Positions 52,112 through 61,011 of a stretch of DNA of 62,621 bases are shown piece by piece; position 1 is the first letter of the stretch, and each line of letters begins with the position of its first letter. The notes under the pieces are model-generated. The model made no database searches and was not told where the DNA came from. It saw nothing but the letters and a program-made list of their open reading frames with translations. The DNA is from Chryseobacterium gleum (GTDB taxonomy: Bacteria; Bacteroidota; Bacteroidia; Flavobacteriales_D; Sanyastnellaceae), in the NCBI GenBank assembly GCA_945874695.1, contig CAMCHP010000009.1:1-62621 (forward strand), in the 5' to 3' direction. Position numbers and translations under genes: made by a program.

Positions 52112-52506
52112 CGAAAGGCGAACTCTATATCATTTTGGTTGACGACAACGACATTGATGTCGTCGTCAACACCAAGCTGCTTCGGCTCGCCAATTTATCT
52201 GAGCACATCCGCTCATTTCATTCCGGCCCTTCGGCACTCGAATTTATTTCCCAGCATGCTGCTGAGCTGGAAGGTCAATTCAACGTCCTTCTCCTCGACA
52301 TCCAAATGCCCATCGTAGATGGCTTTGAGACCTTGAAACTCTTCGCTGAATTGCCTGAATCATTGCGCAATTCGTTCCATGTCTTTATGCTTTCATCAAG
52401 CATTGACCGTAACGACATCCAAAAGGCAGAACAAAACCCATTGATTGTAAAGGTTCTGGAAAAGCCGCTAGACGTCTATTTACTGAAACGGCTGCTCATG
52501 ATCTAA
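52108..52506 (+). CDS. Single-domain response regulator
   Basis: 132 residues from GTG 52108. Receiver motifs: DDND in ILVDDNDIDVVV, phospho-D in VLLLDIQMPIVDG, S in VFMLSSSIDRND, K in VLEKPLDVYLL. It has no output domain, so it works by contact with an unknown target, or as a phosphate shuttle. Last gene of the signalling operon, with a terminator overlapping its end. Confidence 0.93.
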   Translation: MTKGELYIILVDDNDIDVVVNTKLLRLANLSEHIRSFHSGPSALEFISQHAAELEGQFNVLLLDIQMPIVDGFETLKLFAELPESLRNSFHVFMLSSSIDRNDIQKAEQNPLIVKVLEKPLDVYLLKRLLMI

Positions 52507-52518
52507 GCAGCCGTTTTC
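52486..52518 (+). terminator. Terminator of the signalling operon
   Basis: AAACGGCTGC (52486-52495) and GCAGCCGTTT (52507-52516), perfect 10-bp stem then TC; the left arm is inside the receiver gene and the loop contains its stop codon. Confidence 0.7.
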
Positions 52519-52545
52519 TTGGAAAATTCGCGAAAAATTCGTATA

Positions 52546-53634
52546 TTACTTGAAATATCGGAAGTCTTGATCGGCTTCAATGCGCTTGATTGATTCAAAA
52601 ATCAAGCGAATCACGTGCTCCACATCCTCCTTATTCACCATTTCGACCGTCGTGTGCATATATCGCAACGGGAGCGAAATAAGCGCGCTTGCTACACCTT
52701 TATTGCTGTAAGCAAATGCATCTGTATCGGTACCCGTACTGCGCGATGCAGCCGCGCGCTGGAAAGGAATCTTTGCTTCCTCAGCCGCACCAATAATCAA
52801 TCGAAGTAGGTTGTTCTGTACAGCTGGTCCGTAGGTAACAACCGGTCCGCGGCCGCATGCCAAATCGCCTTGTTCAATTTTATTCAACATCGGCGTTTGA
52901 CTGTCGTGAGTTACATCGGTTACGATTGCAACATCGGGCTGGATTCGCTCAGCGATCATCTCAGCACCGCGCAAACCAATTTCTTCCTGAACTGAGTTGG
53001 TAATGTATAGCCCGAACGGAAGCTTCACCTTCTGCTCGTGAAGCAAACGCGCCACTTCAGCAATCATAAAACCACCGATGCGATTGTCTAAGGCGCGCCC
53101 CACAAAGTAGCGATCATTCAATTGAATGAACTCATCTTCGAAGGTTACGACAGCACCAACGTGCACCCCGAGTGCCTCTACTTCATCTTTGCTGGTGCAG
53201 CCGCAGTCGAGAAAAATATTCTTCAAAGATGGCGCATCTTCCTTACCTGGTGTACGCGTATGGATTGCAGGCCAACCAAAAACAGCCTTCACAATGCCTT
53301 TATCGGTATGAATATTGACCCGCATCGAAGGGGCAATCATGTGGTCACTTCCACCATTTCGACGAACATAAATAAAGCCATCGTTGGTGATGTAGTTCAC
53401 AAACCAAGAAATCTCATCGGCGTGTGCTTCAATAACGACTTTATATTTTGCTTCAGGATTAATAATGCCTACCACTGAACCATAGGTATCGATCCAATAA
53501 TCATCGATGTAAGGCCTTACGTAATCGAGCCACAACTTTTGTCCTTCCTGTTCAAAGCCAGTTGGCGCAGCATTGTTGATGTAACGCTCCAGAAATGCGA
53601 GCGACTTTTGATTGATGATCTTTTTCTTGGCCAT
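52546..53634 (-). CDS. M42-family metallo-aminopeptidase
   Basis: 362 residues. Metal and catalytic motifs of M42/FrvX peptidases: H in VIEAHADEISW, bridging D in RALDNRIGG, EE in SVQEEIGLRGA, D in AIVTDVTHDS, and the C-terminal H in YMHTTVEMV. These form dodecameric cytosolic aminopeptidases that degrade short peptides. No signal peptide. Monocistronic by spacing, 27 nt upstream of bioB on the same strand. Confidence 0.94.
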   Translation of the reverse strand: MAKKKIINQKSLAFLERYINNAAPTGFEQEGQKLWLDYVRPYIDDYWIDTYGSVVGIINPEAKYKVVIEAHADEISWFVNYITNDGFIYVRRNGGSDHMIAPSMRVNIHTDKGIVKAVFGWPAIHTRTPGKEDAPSLKNIFLDCGCTSKDEVEALGVHVGAVVTFEDEFIQLNDRYFVGRALDNRIGGFMIAEVARLLHEQKVKLPFGLYITNSVQEEIGLRGAEMIAERIQPDVAIVTDVTHDSQTPMLNKIEQGDLACGRGPVVTYGPAVQNNLLRLIIGAAEEAKIPFQRAAASRSTGTDTDAFAYSNKGVASALISLPLRYMHTTVEMVNKEDVEHVIRLIFESIKRIEADQDFRYFK

Positions 53635-53661
53635 AATGTATCTGCGTTCGATGCGTTAAAA

Positions 53662-54741
53662 CTATGCTTTGTTCGTCTTCATTGATTTTGCTTCATTTCG
53701 CGGGATGGTGTGTCCCGGACGGCTCCACTTGATTCGTGCTTCGCGTTGTAGCGCAGTTTCTTCATTTTGGATGACAACGGGTTGCTCGCCCTTCGAATAA
53801 GGCTTCATCGGCTTGATTCCGAGCAAGTTAAACAACTCCATATCCTTGTTCACATCAGGATTTGGTGTAGTGAGCAACTTATCCCCTGCGAAAATTGATC
53901 CTGCACCCGCAATGAAGCACAGCGCCTGACCTTCGTCACTCATGCCAGTTCTTCCCGCAGAAAGGCGAATCACTGAATTTGGTAAAACAATCCGTGTCAC
54001 TGCAATCATGCGAACCATTTCCCAAATGCTAATTGGCTGCTGATCTTCAAGCGGAGTTCCCTCCACAGCAACCAATGCGTTTATCGGCACACTTTCCGGT
54101 GGAGTTTCCATTGCAGCGTAGGTAGCCAACATGGCACAACGGTCATGTGCGCTTTCACCCATGCCAATGATCCCACCTGAACATACGCTCACACCCGCCT
54201 TGCGCACATTATCGATGGTGGTTAATCGGTCGGTATATCCCCGCGTAGAAATAACTTCTTTGTAATAGTCTTCAGAACTATCGAGGTTGTGATTGTAGGC
54301 ATACAGCCCTGCATCAGCTAAGCGTTTCGCTTGGTTTTCAGTGAGCATGCCCAGCGTGCAACACACTTCTAAACCGGTTGAATTCACTGTGCGCACCATC
54401 TCTAAAACATGGTCAAATTCAGCATCGTCACGCACATTGCGCCACGCTGCACCCAAACACAAACGCGATGACCCAGAGGCCTTGGCACGTAAAGCCTGAG
54501 CCTTCACATGATCAATGCCCATCAGCCCTTCGGCCTCAACATTGGTTTGATAGCGTGCAGCTTGTGGACAGTACCCGCAGTCTTCTGGGCAACCACCTGT
54601 TTTTATGGATAGCAAAGTGCTCACTTGCACTTCATTCGCAGCATGGTGTGTACGATGTACCTCGGCTGCTTCATGAATCAATTCAATCAGCGGGCGGTGG
54701 TAGAGCAACTCAATTTCTTCAAAAGTATATTTATGCGTCAT
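53662..54741 (-). CDS. bioB: Biotin synthase
   Basis: 359 residues. Radical SAM CPEDCGYCPQAARY (CxxxCxxC), SSRLCLGAAWRN, CSGGIIGMGES, and INALVAVEGTPL, all BioB hallmarks. It inserts sulfur into dethiobiotin using an auxiliary [2Fe-2S] cluster. The C-terminal tail after about residue 330 is longer than in E. coli. The next leftward-coding gene upstream is a cysteine desulfurase, which supplies sulfur for clusters; this order may be meaningful. Confidence 0.97.
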   Translation of the reverse strand: MTHKYTFEEIELLYHRPLIELIHEAAEVHRTHHAANEVQVSTLLSIKTGGCPEDCGYCPQAARYQTNVEAEGLMGIDHVKAQALRAKASGSSRLCLGAAWRNVRDDAEFDHVLEMVRTVNSTGLEVCCTLGMLTENQAKRLADAGLYAYNHNLDSSEDYYKEVISTRGYTDRLTTIDNVRKAGVSVCSGGIIGMGESAHDRCAMLATYAAMETPPESVPINALVAVEGTPLEDQQPISIWEMVRMIAVTRIVLPNSVIRLSAGRTGMSDEGQALCFIAGAGSIFAGDKLLTTPNPDVNKDMELFNLLGIKPMKPYSKGEQPVVIQNEETALQREARIKWSRPGHTIPRNEAKSMKTNKA

Positions 54742-54781
54742 ATTTCATACTTAAATAAGCACCCGTGAGGGTGAAAATGAA

Positions 54782-55954
54782 TCAAGAAGGTACACTAACT
54801 TCTTGGTTGCACAATTGAACGATGCGCTGCATCGCGTAATCAATGTCATCGCGACTTGTAAATCGGCTGAACGAAAAACGCAAACTTGCACGGCCTGGGG
54901 TTATGGCTCGAATACCCTCTAAAACATGCGACCCCTTCGATGCGCCTGAAGAGCAAGCACTTCCGCCTGAGCATGCGACACCTTCTAAGTCGAGTAAAAA
55001 CAGCAACATTCCCGCATTCGGTGTCGGCGGGAAATTGACATTTAATACCGTGTATAAACTATCTGGTTGTGCCGAAGCCCCATTGAAATTCACACCTGGA
55101 ATCTGAGCTTTTAGACATGCGACCATATACTGCTTCACATCGCTAACATGTTGCGCATGCTCCTCCAGGTGTTCGTAAGCCAATTGAATGGCCTTTCCCA
55201 AACCAACAATTCCGTAGAGGTTCTCCGTGCCTCCACGCAACGCACGTTCTTGCCCCCCACCAATGATTAAGCTATTTATTTTCAAACGTTTATTCACATA
55301 CAAGAATCCGATTCCTTTCGGACCATGCAATTTATGTGCAGCGCAGGTAATGAAATCAATATCCAAGGCCTTCAGGTCGAAACGATAGTGCCCCATGGTT
55401 TGTACAGTGTCACTGTGGAATAGCGCCCCCGCTTCACGACAAAGCCGCGAAACGGTTTCTAAGGGCAATAAATTACCAATCTCGTTATTACCGTGCATGA
55501 GGCTTACAATGGCCTTCCCAGGAGTTTGGAGCAACTGTTGCAAGTGCTCCAAATCAACATGCCCCTCTGGTGTGAGCTTTACCAGCGACAATTTCACGCC
55601 TTGAGTTTCTGCAAGCTTCTCGGCTGTCTTTACTACCGCACTGTGTTCAATGGCCGAAGAAATAATGTGTGTACATCCTAGGTCGTGCACAGCTGCGTGC
55701 AAAGCTAAATTATCGGCCTCTGTACCTCCTGAGGTAAAGCAAATTTCAGCCGGCGCACAATTCAACTGCGCGGCGATGAGTCGTCGTGCCGTTTCAATAG
55801 CCGTTTTCGTTTTGCGGCCAAAGCTGTGCGAAGATGATGGATTTCCAAAGTGATCAGCCAAAAAGGGCATCATAGCCTCAACAACTGCTTTGTCGATTGG
55901 CGTTGTGGCCGCGTTATCAAGATATACATTGCGTTTGGGCTCAGATGTTCTCAT
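54782..55954 (-). CDS. Cysteine desulfurase (NifS/IscS family)
   Basis: 390 residues. YLDNAATTPID at the start; PLP-binding Lys in TCAAHKLHGPKG; active Cys region CSGGSACSSGASKGS, the short-loop NifS/IscS type; final SFSRFTSRDDIDYA. Releases sulfur from cysteine for Fe-S clusters or thio-modification. No IscU, IscR or scaffold next to it. Its start overlaps the glmM-like stop by 4 nt (ATGA), so both are co-translated. Confidence 0.95.
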   Translation of the reverse strand: MRTSEPKRNVYLDNAATTPIDKAVVEAMMPFLADHFGNPSSSHSFGRKTKTAIETARRLIAAQLNCAPAEICFTSGGTEADNLALHAAVHDLGCTHIISSAIEHSAVVKTAEKLAETQGVKLSLVKLTPEGHVDLEHLQQLLQTPGKAIVSLMHGNNEIGNLLPLETVSRLCREAGALFHSDTVQTMGHYRFDLKALDIDFITCAAHKLHGPKGIGFLYVNKRLKINSLIIGGGQERALRGGTENLYGIVGLGKAIQLAYEHLEEHAQHVSDVKQYMVACLKAQIPGVNFNGASAQPDSLYTVLNVNFPPTPNAGMLLFLLDLEGVACSGGSACSSGASKGSHVLEGIRAITPGRASLRFSFSRFTSRDDIDYAMQRIVQLCNQEVSVPS

Positions 55955-57339
55955 CGGGCACGTTCAATTAATTCTTCAATAAAACGGTCGGCCAAAGCAC
56001 CCGCCAATTCGGCTGAAGGTGCTTCAGTATAGATGCGTATAATGGGCTCTGTGTTCGATTTGCGCAAATGTACCCAAGCGTCGATAAAGTCAATTTTGAC
56101 CCCATCAACCGTGGTTACGCGCTCATGCGCATAGGCTTGTGCGACTTCGCTCAAAATCCCATCAACATCCATCCCAACTTCCAAATCGACCTTCTTCTTC
56201 GCCATCGCGTAGTTCGGATATGTCGCTCGCAAGCCAGATACTGAACGCTTTGATTTCGCCAAATGCGTCAAGAAGAGCGCAATACCAACTAACGCGTCTC
56301 TTCCGTAGTGGGAGGCTGGATAAATAATGCCCCCGTTGCCCTCACCACCGATCACCGCTTGGTTCGCCTTCATGGTTTCTACAACATTCACCTCACCTAC
56401 GGCAGAGGCAAAATAAGAACCTCCATGGCGCAGGGTCACATCGCGTAACGCTCGGGTTGAAGACAAATTACTTACCGTATTCCCCGGTGTTTGGCTCAAC
56501 ACGTAGTCGCTCACCGCCACAAGTGTGTACTCTTCACCAAACATGCTTCCATCTTCACAAACTAGGGCCAAACGATCGACGTCTGGATCGACCGAAATGC
56601 CTAAATGAGCGCCTTTCGCAACAATGAGTTGTGCAAGGTCGACCAAATGTTCAGGCAAAGGCTCCGGGTTATGCGGGAAATCTCCGTTCGGATTGCAGTA
56701 CAGTTCATGCACAGTTTGCACGCCAAGCGCCTTCAACAACTTAGGTACTACAATACCACCCGATGAGTTCACTGCGTCAACAGCCACCGATAATTTTGCA
56801 TTTGCAATCGCATCAACGTCAACCAAATCAAGGCTTAGCACAGCCTCAATGTGTTTGTCGATGAACGTGTGATCGGTAGAGTAAGTTCCTAGCGCATTCA
56901 CATCGGCGAAGCGAACATTGCCAGAATCAGCAAGTTCCAACACACGGGCACCATCTGTCGCTGAAATAAATTCGCCTTTAGCGTTCAAGAGCTTCAGCGC
57001 ATTCCATTGCGCCGGATTATGACTTGCCGTCAAAATAATTCCGGCATCAGCACCGAGCTCAGGTACAGCAAACTCAACAGTTGGCGTGGTGCTCAAGCCC
57101 AAATCGATAACATCAACACCCATGCCTTGCAGTGTTCCTGCGACGATTCGCGTGACCATATCACCTGAAATACGTGCATCGCGACCGATTGCAATTCGCA
57201 AACGGCCTTTGCCAACCTCTTCGCGAATGAACGCCGCAAATGCTGAGGTGAAGCGCACAATATCTAAAGGAGTGAATGCGTCACCGGGCTCCCCGCCAAG
57301 GGTTCCGCGAATGCCCGAAATCGATTTTATAAGAGTCAT
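55951..57339 (-). CDS. glmM: Phosphoglucosamine mutase
   Basis: 462 residues. Phospho-Ser in ILTASHNPAQWN, Mg-loop DPDVDRLAL, sugar loop GGEGNGG, phosphate loop near RKSNTEPIIRIY. It interconverts glucosamine-6- and -1-phosphate for peptidoglycan precursors; the related phosphomannomutase cannot be fully excluded by motif alone. A minus-strand TACCTTTG box lies 40 nt upstream. Confidence 0.92.
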   Translation of the reverse strand: MTLIKSISGIRGTLGGEPGDAFTPLDIVRFTSAFAAFIREEVGKGRLRIAIGRDARISGDMVTRIVAGTLQGMGVDVIDLGLSTTPTVEFAVPELGADAGIILTASHNPAQWNALKLLNAKGEFISATDGARVLELADSGNVRFADVNALGTYSTDHTFIDKHIEAVLSLDLVDVDAIANAKLSVAVDAVNSSGGIVVPKLLKALGVQTVHELYCNPNGDFPHNPEPLPEHLVDLAQLIVAKGAHLGISVDPDVDRLALVCEDGSMFGEEYTLVAVSDYVLSQTPGNTVSNLSSTRALRDVTLRHGGSYFASAVGEVNVVETMKANQAVIGGEGNGGIIYPASHYGRDALVGIALFLTHLAKSKRSVSGLRATYPNYAMAKKKVDLEVGMDVDGILSEVAQAYAHERVTTVDGVKIDFIDAWVHLRKSNTEPIIRIYTEAPSAELAGALADRFIEELIERAR

Positions 57340-57378
57340 GCTTGCAAGTTCATCGAGCTATACGCCCTGCGATTCTCA

Positions 57379-57386
57379 CAAAGGTA
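57379..57386 (-). promoter_or_regulatory. -7 box of glmM-desulfurase unit
   Basis: Minus strand TACCTTTG, perfect TAnnTTTG, 39 nt before ATG 57339. Confidence 0.5.
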
Positions 57387-57468
57387 TTGAAACCTTAGCA
57401 GTGCATGGGGTTGCCAAAGGAGCTCTGATGCACAATTTTTCCACCATCTAGGAACTTTAACCCGCCGA

Positions 57469-58029
57469 ATGCTCGTGATCTTTGTGCAAATTGCGTGTAT
57501 GTATAGCATCGGATTACTCAGCATCGCGTTCGCATTAGGTACCGTTTTTGGTATCCTTATTTTGTTCTATGGTATTTGGCGGCGGTCAAAGGTTCTCCGC
57601 CTAGCCGGCGGGATGGGGTTTCTCGTCTGCTTTCTCGGTTTGATCCTTTTAATATCGCGCTATGGAGCGCACAATCAAACCACAGAAACCGTGGAAATTG
57701 ACACCCTATCAACTGATGTTTCATATTTACTTGTGCGCTGGCAGCAAGCTGACACCAATGGAACAATGAATGATGCGCTAGGCATTTGGGCGCCTCCTGT
57801 TGAAATCACGATCAGCGAAGGATACTTGCGCTTTAAAGACCACGCAAACCATTCCTTTGAACGAAGCATTACGCAAGACGAGAAGCAGTGGATTATTTCA
57901 GCCGGCCCCTTAAGCCAAGCTCCACTTCAAGGAGTTTTCGAAGTGAATACGATGGCCAACGAAATCTACCTCACGAAAACCGAAGGTGCTGCGACTGAAA
58001 GCCTGTACCTCATCCGCAAAGCGGAATAA
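57469..58029 (+). CDS. Membrane-anchored beta-rich protein, unknown
   Basis: 186 residues (ATG 57499 is an alternative start). Two hydrophobic segments in the first 65 residues (SIGLLSIAFALGTVFGILILF; LAGGMGFLVCFLGLILL), then ~115 residues of beta-rich domain with LVRWQQADTNGTMNDALGIW. It resembles small lipocalin-like domains in strand spacing, not in a recognisable motif. A hairpin repeat between the two hydrophobic segments encodes RLAGGM. Confidence 0.65.
   Translation: MLVIFVQIACMYSIGLLSIAFALGTVFGILILFYGIWRRSKVLRLAGGMGFLVCFLGLILLISRYGAHNQTTETVEIDTLSTDVSYLLVRWQQADTNGTMNDALGIWAPPVEITISEGYLRFKDHANHSFERSITQDEKQWIISAGPLSQAPLQGVFEVNTMANEIYLTKTEGAATESLYLIRKAE
57593..57615 (-). repeat. Dispersed hairpin repeat, copy 10 (5-base loop)
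   Basis: Minus strand: CATCC, C, GCC, loop GGCTA, GGC, G, GAGAA. Stem CCGCC/GGCGG. In the loop between two membrane segments of the 57469 gene. Confidence 0.6.
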
Positions 58030-58033
58030 AAAA

Positions 58034-58057
58034 CCCCCTCCAGTAAACTGAAGGGGG
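58034..58057 (-). terminator. Terminator of the DUF3078 gene
   Basis: CCCCCTCCAG (58034-58043) and CTGAAGGGGG (58048-58057) with one mismatch; on the minus strand a TTTTTTATT follows. Also lies 5 nt after the rightward 57469 gene. Confidence 0.8.
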
Positions 58058-58083
58058 CAAATGACATTGATTCGGAATACGGC

Positions 58084-59079
58084 TTAAAACTTATAGCTGA
58101 TGCCGATGCCAAGCACTTCTTTAAACTGAACACCTGGGCCGCGGCCTGAATCAACAGTAATGCCCTCGTCATTCACAATCGGATCTTTCTTCTGAAGGAT
58201 AACATCGTGATCGTATAACAACTGTGTACCAATTGTTGCGCTCAAGAATTTGTTCACCTTCATTGAAATCAGCATCTCCCAGTTGATGTCAATGTTTTGC
58301 GGATTGTTCATGTAGTTCGAGAAGAGGTCAATGCGCGTAGTTAGGTTCACGTTTTCCATGATATCATTGGTGTAACCCATGCGCACATATCCACCGATTT
58401 CTGAGCGGAAATTCTCGCCTGGCGTAACACCAAAGGCACCAACACCTGCCAACGAATCGTTCATCACAATGGTTAATTTATATGTGGCAGGTGAAATAAA
58501 TGCCGTGAACTTCGGGCTCGGCTTAAAGTCCATACCCAACGCTGCAAGCGTATATGCCGGTGCGAGGAGGTCTGAAATTATGTTTGATTGATCAGGGACA
58601 CCCCCTACAATTCGGTAACCCGGTGCGAACTGCGTTCTAAAGTTCACCAAACCGCTGTAGTACCATTTTTCACTGGCTTTTTTACCGTACTTCGACATGA
58701 AGTCAATTCGGTCATCGGTTTTGATCACAATGCCTTCATCGCCTTGGCGCAACAAACCATACGCCAAATCGAGGGTGTTATCCCATGACATTTTCTCCCG
58801 CTTATAATTGGCAAAGAGCTGCACCAAAGCAGTAGCAGAAACCGAACTTTGACCACCGGCCGCCCAGTTTTGAAGATATACTTGACTAAAATTCAATGCA
58901 GTAGTGCCGCCTGTAGCCCAGCTGCTTGAATCAACAGGAACAATGTCTTTGGCTGCTAGGGCACCAACCACTTGTTCTTTGTCGGCGTTGGTAATGGTTT
59001 CATTCTGACTCCAAGAAGTAGAAACCGTTGCCAGCATCGCTGCAAGCGCAGCAAAAGAGGAAATGAGAAAACGTTTCAT
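58084..59079 (-). CDS. DUF3078 family exported protein
   Basis: 331 residues. Signal peptide to about residue 25 (MKRFLISSFAALAAMLATVSTSWSQ). Motif WATGGTTALNFSQVYLQNWAAGGQSSVS is the DUF3078 signature; then amphipathic strands (TLDLAYGLLRQGDEG, RIDFMSKYGKKASEKWYYSG) suggesting an outer-membrane beta-barrel. Function unknown. It ends KEVLGIGISYKF, a barrel-type C-terminus with a final Phe. Confidence 0.9.
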   Translation of the reverse strand: MKRFLISSFAALAAMLATVSTSWSQNETITNADKEQVVGALAAKDIVPVDSSSWATGGTTALNFSQVYLQNWAAGGQSSVSATALVQLFANYKREKMSWDNTLDLAYGLLRQGDEGIVIKTDDRIDFMSKYGKKASEKWYYSGLVNFRTQFAPGYRIVGGVPDQSNIISDLLAPAYTLAALGMDFKPSPKFTAFISPATYKLTIVMNDSLAGVGAFGVTPGENFRSEIGGYVRMGYTNDIMENVNLTTRIDLFSNYMNNPQNIDINWEMLISMKVNKFLSATIGTQLLYDHDVILQKKDPIVNDEGITVDSGRGPGVQFKEVLGIGISYKF

Positions 59080-59186
59080 AAGTTCATTTGATTAAAGCAC
59101 AATATCACAGCGATCTATGTCTCAATAAATCGGCGGTAAGTTTACAACAATCTCAAATGATATTGGTCACAAATAGCAAATAAGAT

Positions 59187-60380
59187 TCACCCTTCGGCCT
59201 CAGCATCTGGTTGCCTAGCGAATGCTGGCAACTTTCTGAACATCAAGAGCATAACAACCACCACACCTCCTGCACTGGAAGCAATAACATAGGTGAATGG
59301 AAGTTTTGTGAGGTCGCCTGCGTAATACCACCCCGAGAGCACAGCCCCCAAGCCAATGCCTATTTCAAGTGACATGAGCATGGTTCCTAAAGCCAAGGCT
59401 GTTTTCCCTTTTTTCGCGAAATCGATGGTCCAAGCGAAGATGGTCGGCATACTAATGCCTGAACTCAATCCGTATAAAACGCCGCCAATGGCCGCCACAA
59501 GGGGTGTTTTCGCAATTGATATTGTCAGCATGCCCGCCATGAGCAGCAAGCCGCCAATAATCAGCAAAGGCATTCGTCCATGCCGGTCAGACGCCTTGCC
59601 AGCAAACAAACGCGCTGAAATTGAGCTCACAACAATGATTGCATTGAATGCGCCCCGGTAGGTAAAGCCTAGATTTCCGACAAAATCGGGCGACACCGTT
59701 AAAAAAATACCGAAAGCAAATGCAATCGGAAACAAAATCAAGGCTGCTGGCCAACTCGCAAAATCGACCCTTTTACCTTTGAAAATATTGAAATCACTCC
59801 ATTCAATGGGAGCCGCCTCAGGCAGGGTTTCGTTGAGCTTACGAGCCATGACGAAAGCGATTAAACCAATTGTGCCTGATGTGATAAACAAGGCATCATA
59901 GCCAAAATGTACGCGCACTAAACTTCCAATCACTGGACCCAGAGCCATTCCTGTATTGCTCGCAACGCCCAGATAACCCATTGCCTCACCGCGCCGCGAT
60001 ATATGAACCAAGTCAGACATGTAAGCCGTTGTTCCGGTCGGGTGAAAACCCGTACTCATGCCATGAATGAAGCGAATCAACAAAAAACTCCATACCGACC
60101 AAGCAAAGAGGTAAGAAAAACCACAAAGTGCGGTGACGGCTGCACCGATGAAAATAACCTTGAGTCGTCCTTTGTCATCAGCCATGCGACTGCTAACCAA
60201 TCTGGAGAATAGCGCGTTCAAGGTAAACAAGCCTACAATCAAACCAATGTAGGTAGAGCCACCCATTTCAGCTAAATACCCGGGTAGCTCAGGTAGGAGC
60301 ATAGAAAAACTGCTTGAGAAGATCAAGCTGCTCCAACACAAAATCCAGAAAGCCGATGAAAATAAGGGGCGGCGCGACAT
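59187..60380 (-). CDS. Major facilitator superfamily transporter
   Basis: 397 residues, about twelve membrane segments. Loop 2-3 motif SRLVSSRMADDKGRLKV is the GxxxDxxGRR-type A motif (here SSRMADDKGR) and the second half has FAGKASDRHGRMPL. Substrate not deducible. It resembles the YfcJ/SetA drug or sugar exporters in layout. Its -7 box ends 5 nt before the start codon. Confidence 0.9.
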   Translation of the reverse strand: MSRRPLFSSAFWILCWSSLIFSSSFSMLLPELPGYLAEMGGSTYIGLIVGLFTLNALFSRLVSSRMADDKGRLKVIFIGAAVTALCGFSYLFAWSVWSFLLIRFIHGMSTGFHPTGTTAYMSDLVHISRRGEAMGYLGVASNTGMALGPVIGSLVRVHFGYDALFITSGTIGLIAFVMARKLNETLPEAAPIEWSDFNIFKGKRVDFASWPAALILFPIAFAFGIFLTVSPDFVGNLGFTYRGAFNAIIVVSSISARLFAGKASDRHGRMPLLIIGGLLLMAGMLTISIAKTPLVAAIGGVLYGLSSGISMPTIFAWTIDFAKKGKTALALGTMLMSLEIGIGLGAVLSGWYYAGDLTKLPFTYVIASSAGGVVVVMLLMFRKLPAFARQPDAEAEG

Positions 60381-60385
60381 TGGCG

Positions 60386-60393
60386 CAAAGGTA
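60386..60393 (-). promoter_or_regulatory. -7 box of the MFS gene
   Basis: Minus strand TACCTTTG, perfect TAnnTTTG, ending 5 nt before ATG 60380, so the message is probably leaderless. Confidence 0.55.
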
Positions 60394-60410
60394 GGTGTGA
60401 TGCGGTAGGA

Positions 60411-60983
60411 TTAGCGCGCCTTCGGCACGAAAACTTCAACCGGATCGCCCGGTAACACGCGTGCGCCTTTTTCGACCCATCCGACTAAACCTCGCTTTCG
60501 GTATGCCGCTTTCACAAAAGACTGACCTGGAACTTCGATGCCCGCTTTCTCCATAGCCTCCTGCGGAAAACGACAAGGTTCATTTTCTTCATACACAATC
60601 AAGGTCGCTTGGTTTGGCGCTTTACCGATGCGAAGACGTGTTAAAGAAGGAAGTTTCGTAAAATCTGGTATTCCCGAAAAAACAAAGTTGGCGCCCAAAT
60701 ATTCAGGCTCAACCTGCGCTAAGCCCATACCTTTTGCGATCAACTCAAGCTCTTCACTGCTTAACGCCGACCATTGCCGATGGTTGGCAATGGGTGTTCC
60801 CTTGGCATACAAGGCCTTTTCGCGCGCACCCGCAGCCTTGTGAAAGCCCGCATGTCGGTCGCCAGGAATACCCGCAAGGGTAAGCGATAGACGATCTGCC
60901 TTCTGGGTTAAAAAACCACTTCCTTCCTGCGTGCGCAGCACCGCTACGACCTTCGCATCACAATTCAAACGCTCGAACTCCAT
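60411..60983 (-). CDS. MOSC domain protein
   Basis: 190 residues from ATG 60983 (MEFERLN); a GTG at 60989 adds two. GDRHAG near residue 38, LGANFVFSG in the middle, and Cys in EENEPCRFPQ, the conserved residues of MOSC domains found in molybdenum-cofactor sulfurases and YiiM-type enzymes. It probably binds Mo-cofactor or transfers sulfur. No MOCO genes are near. Divergent from the 61012 gene; the two starts are 28 nt apart. Confidence 0.9.
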   Translation of the reverse strand: MEFERLNCDAKVVAVLRTQEGSGFLTQKADRLSLTLAGIPGDRHAGFHKAAGAREKALYAKGTPIANHRQWSALSSEELELIAKGMGLAQVEPEYLGANFVFSGIPDFTKLPSLTRLRIGKAPNQATLIVYEENEPCRFPQEAMEKAGIEVPGQSFVKAAYRKRGLVGWVEKGARVLPGDPVEVFVPKAR

Positions 60984-60999
60984 AATCACACAAAGATGC

Positions 61000-61007
61000 T
61001 AAATTTG
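61000..61007 (+). promoter_or_regulatory. -7 box of the 61012 gene
   Basis: TAAATTTG, perfect TAnnTTTG, ending 4 nt before the GTG start at 61012. Confidence 0.55.
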
Positions 61008-61011
61008 TTGT

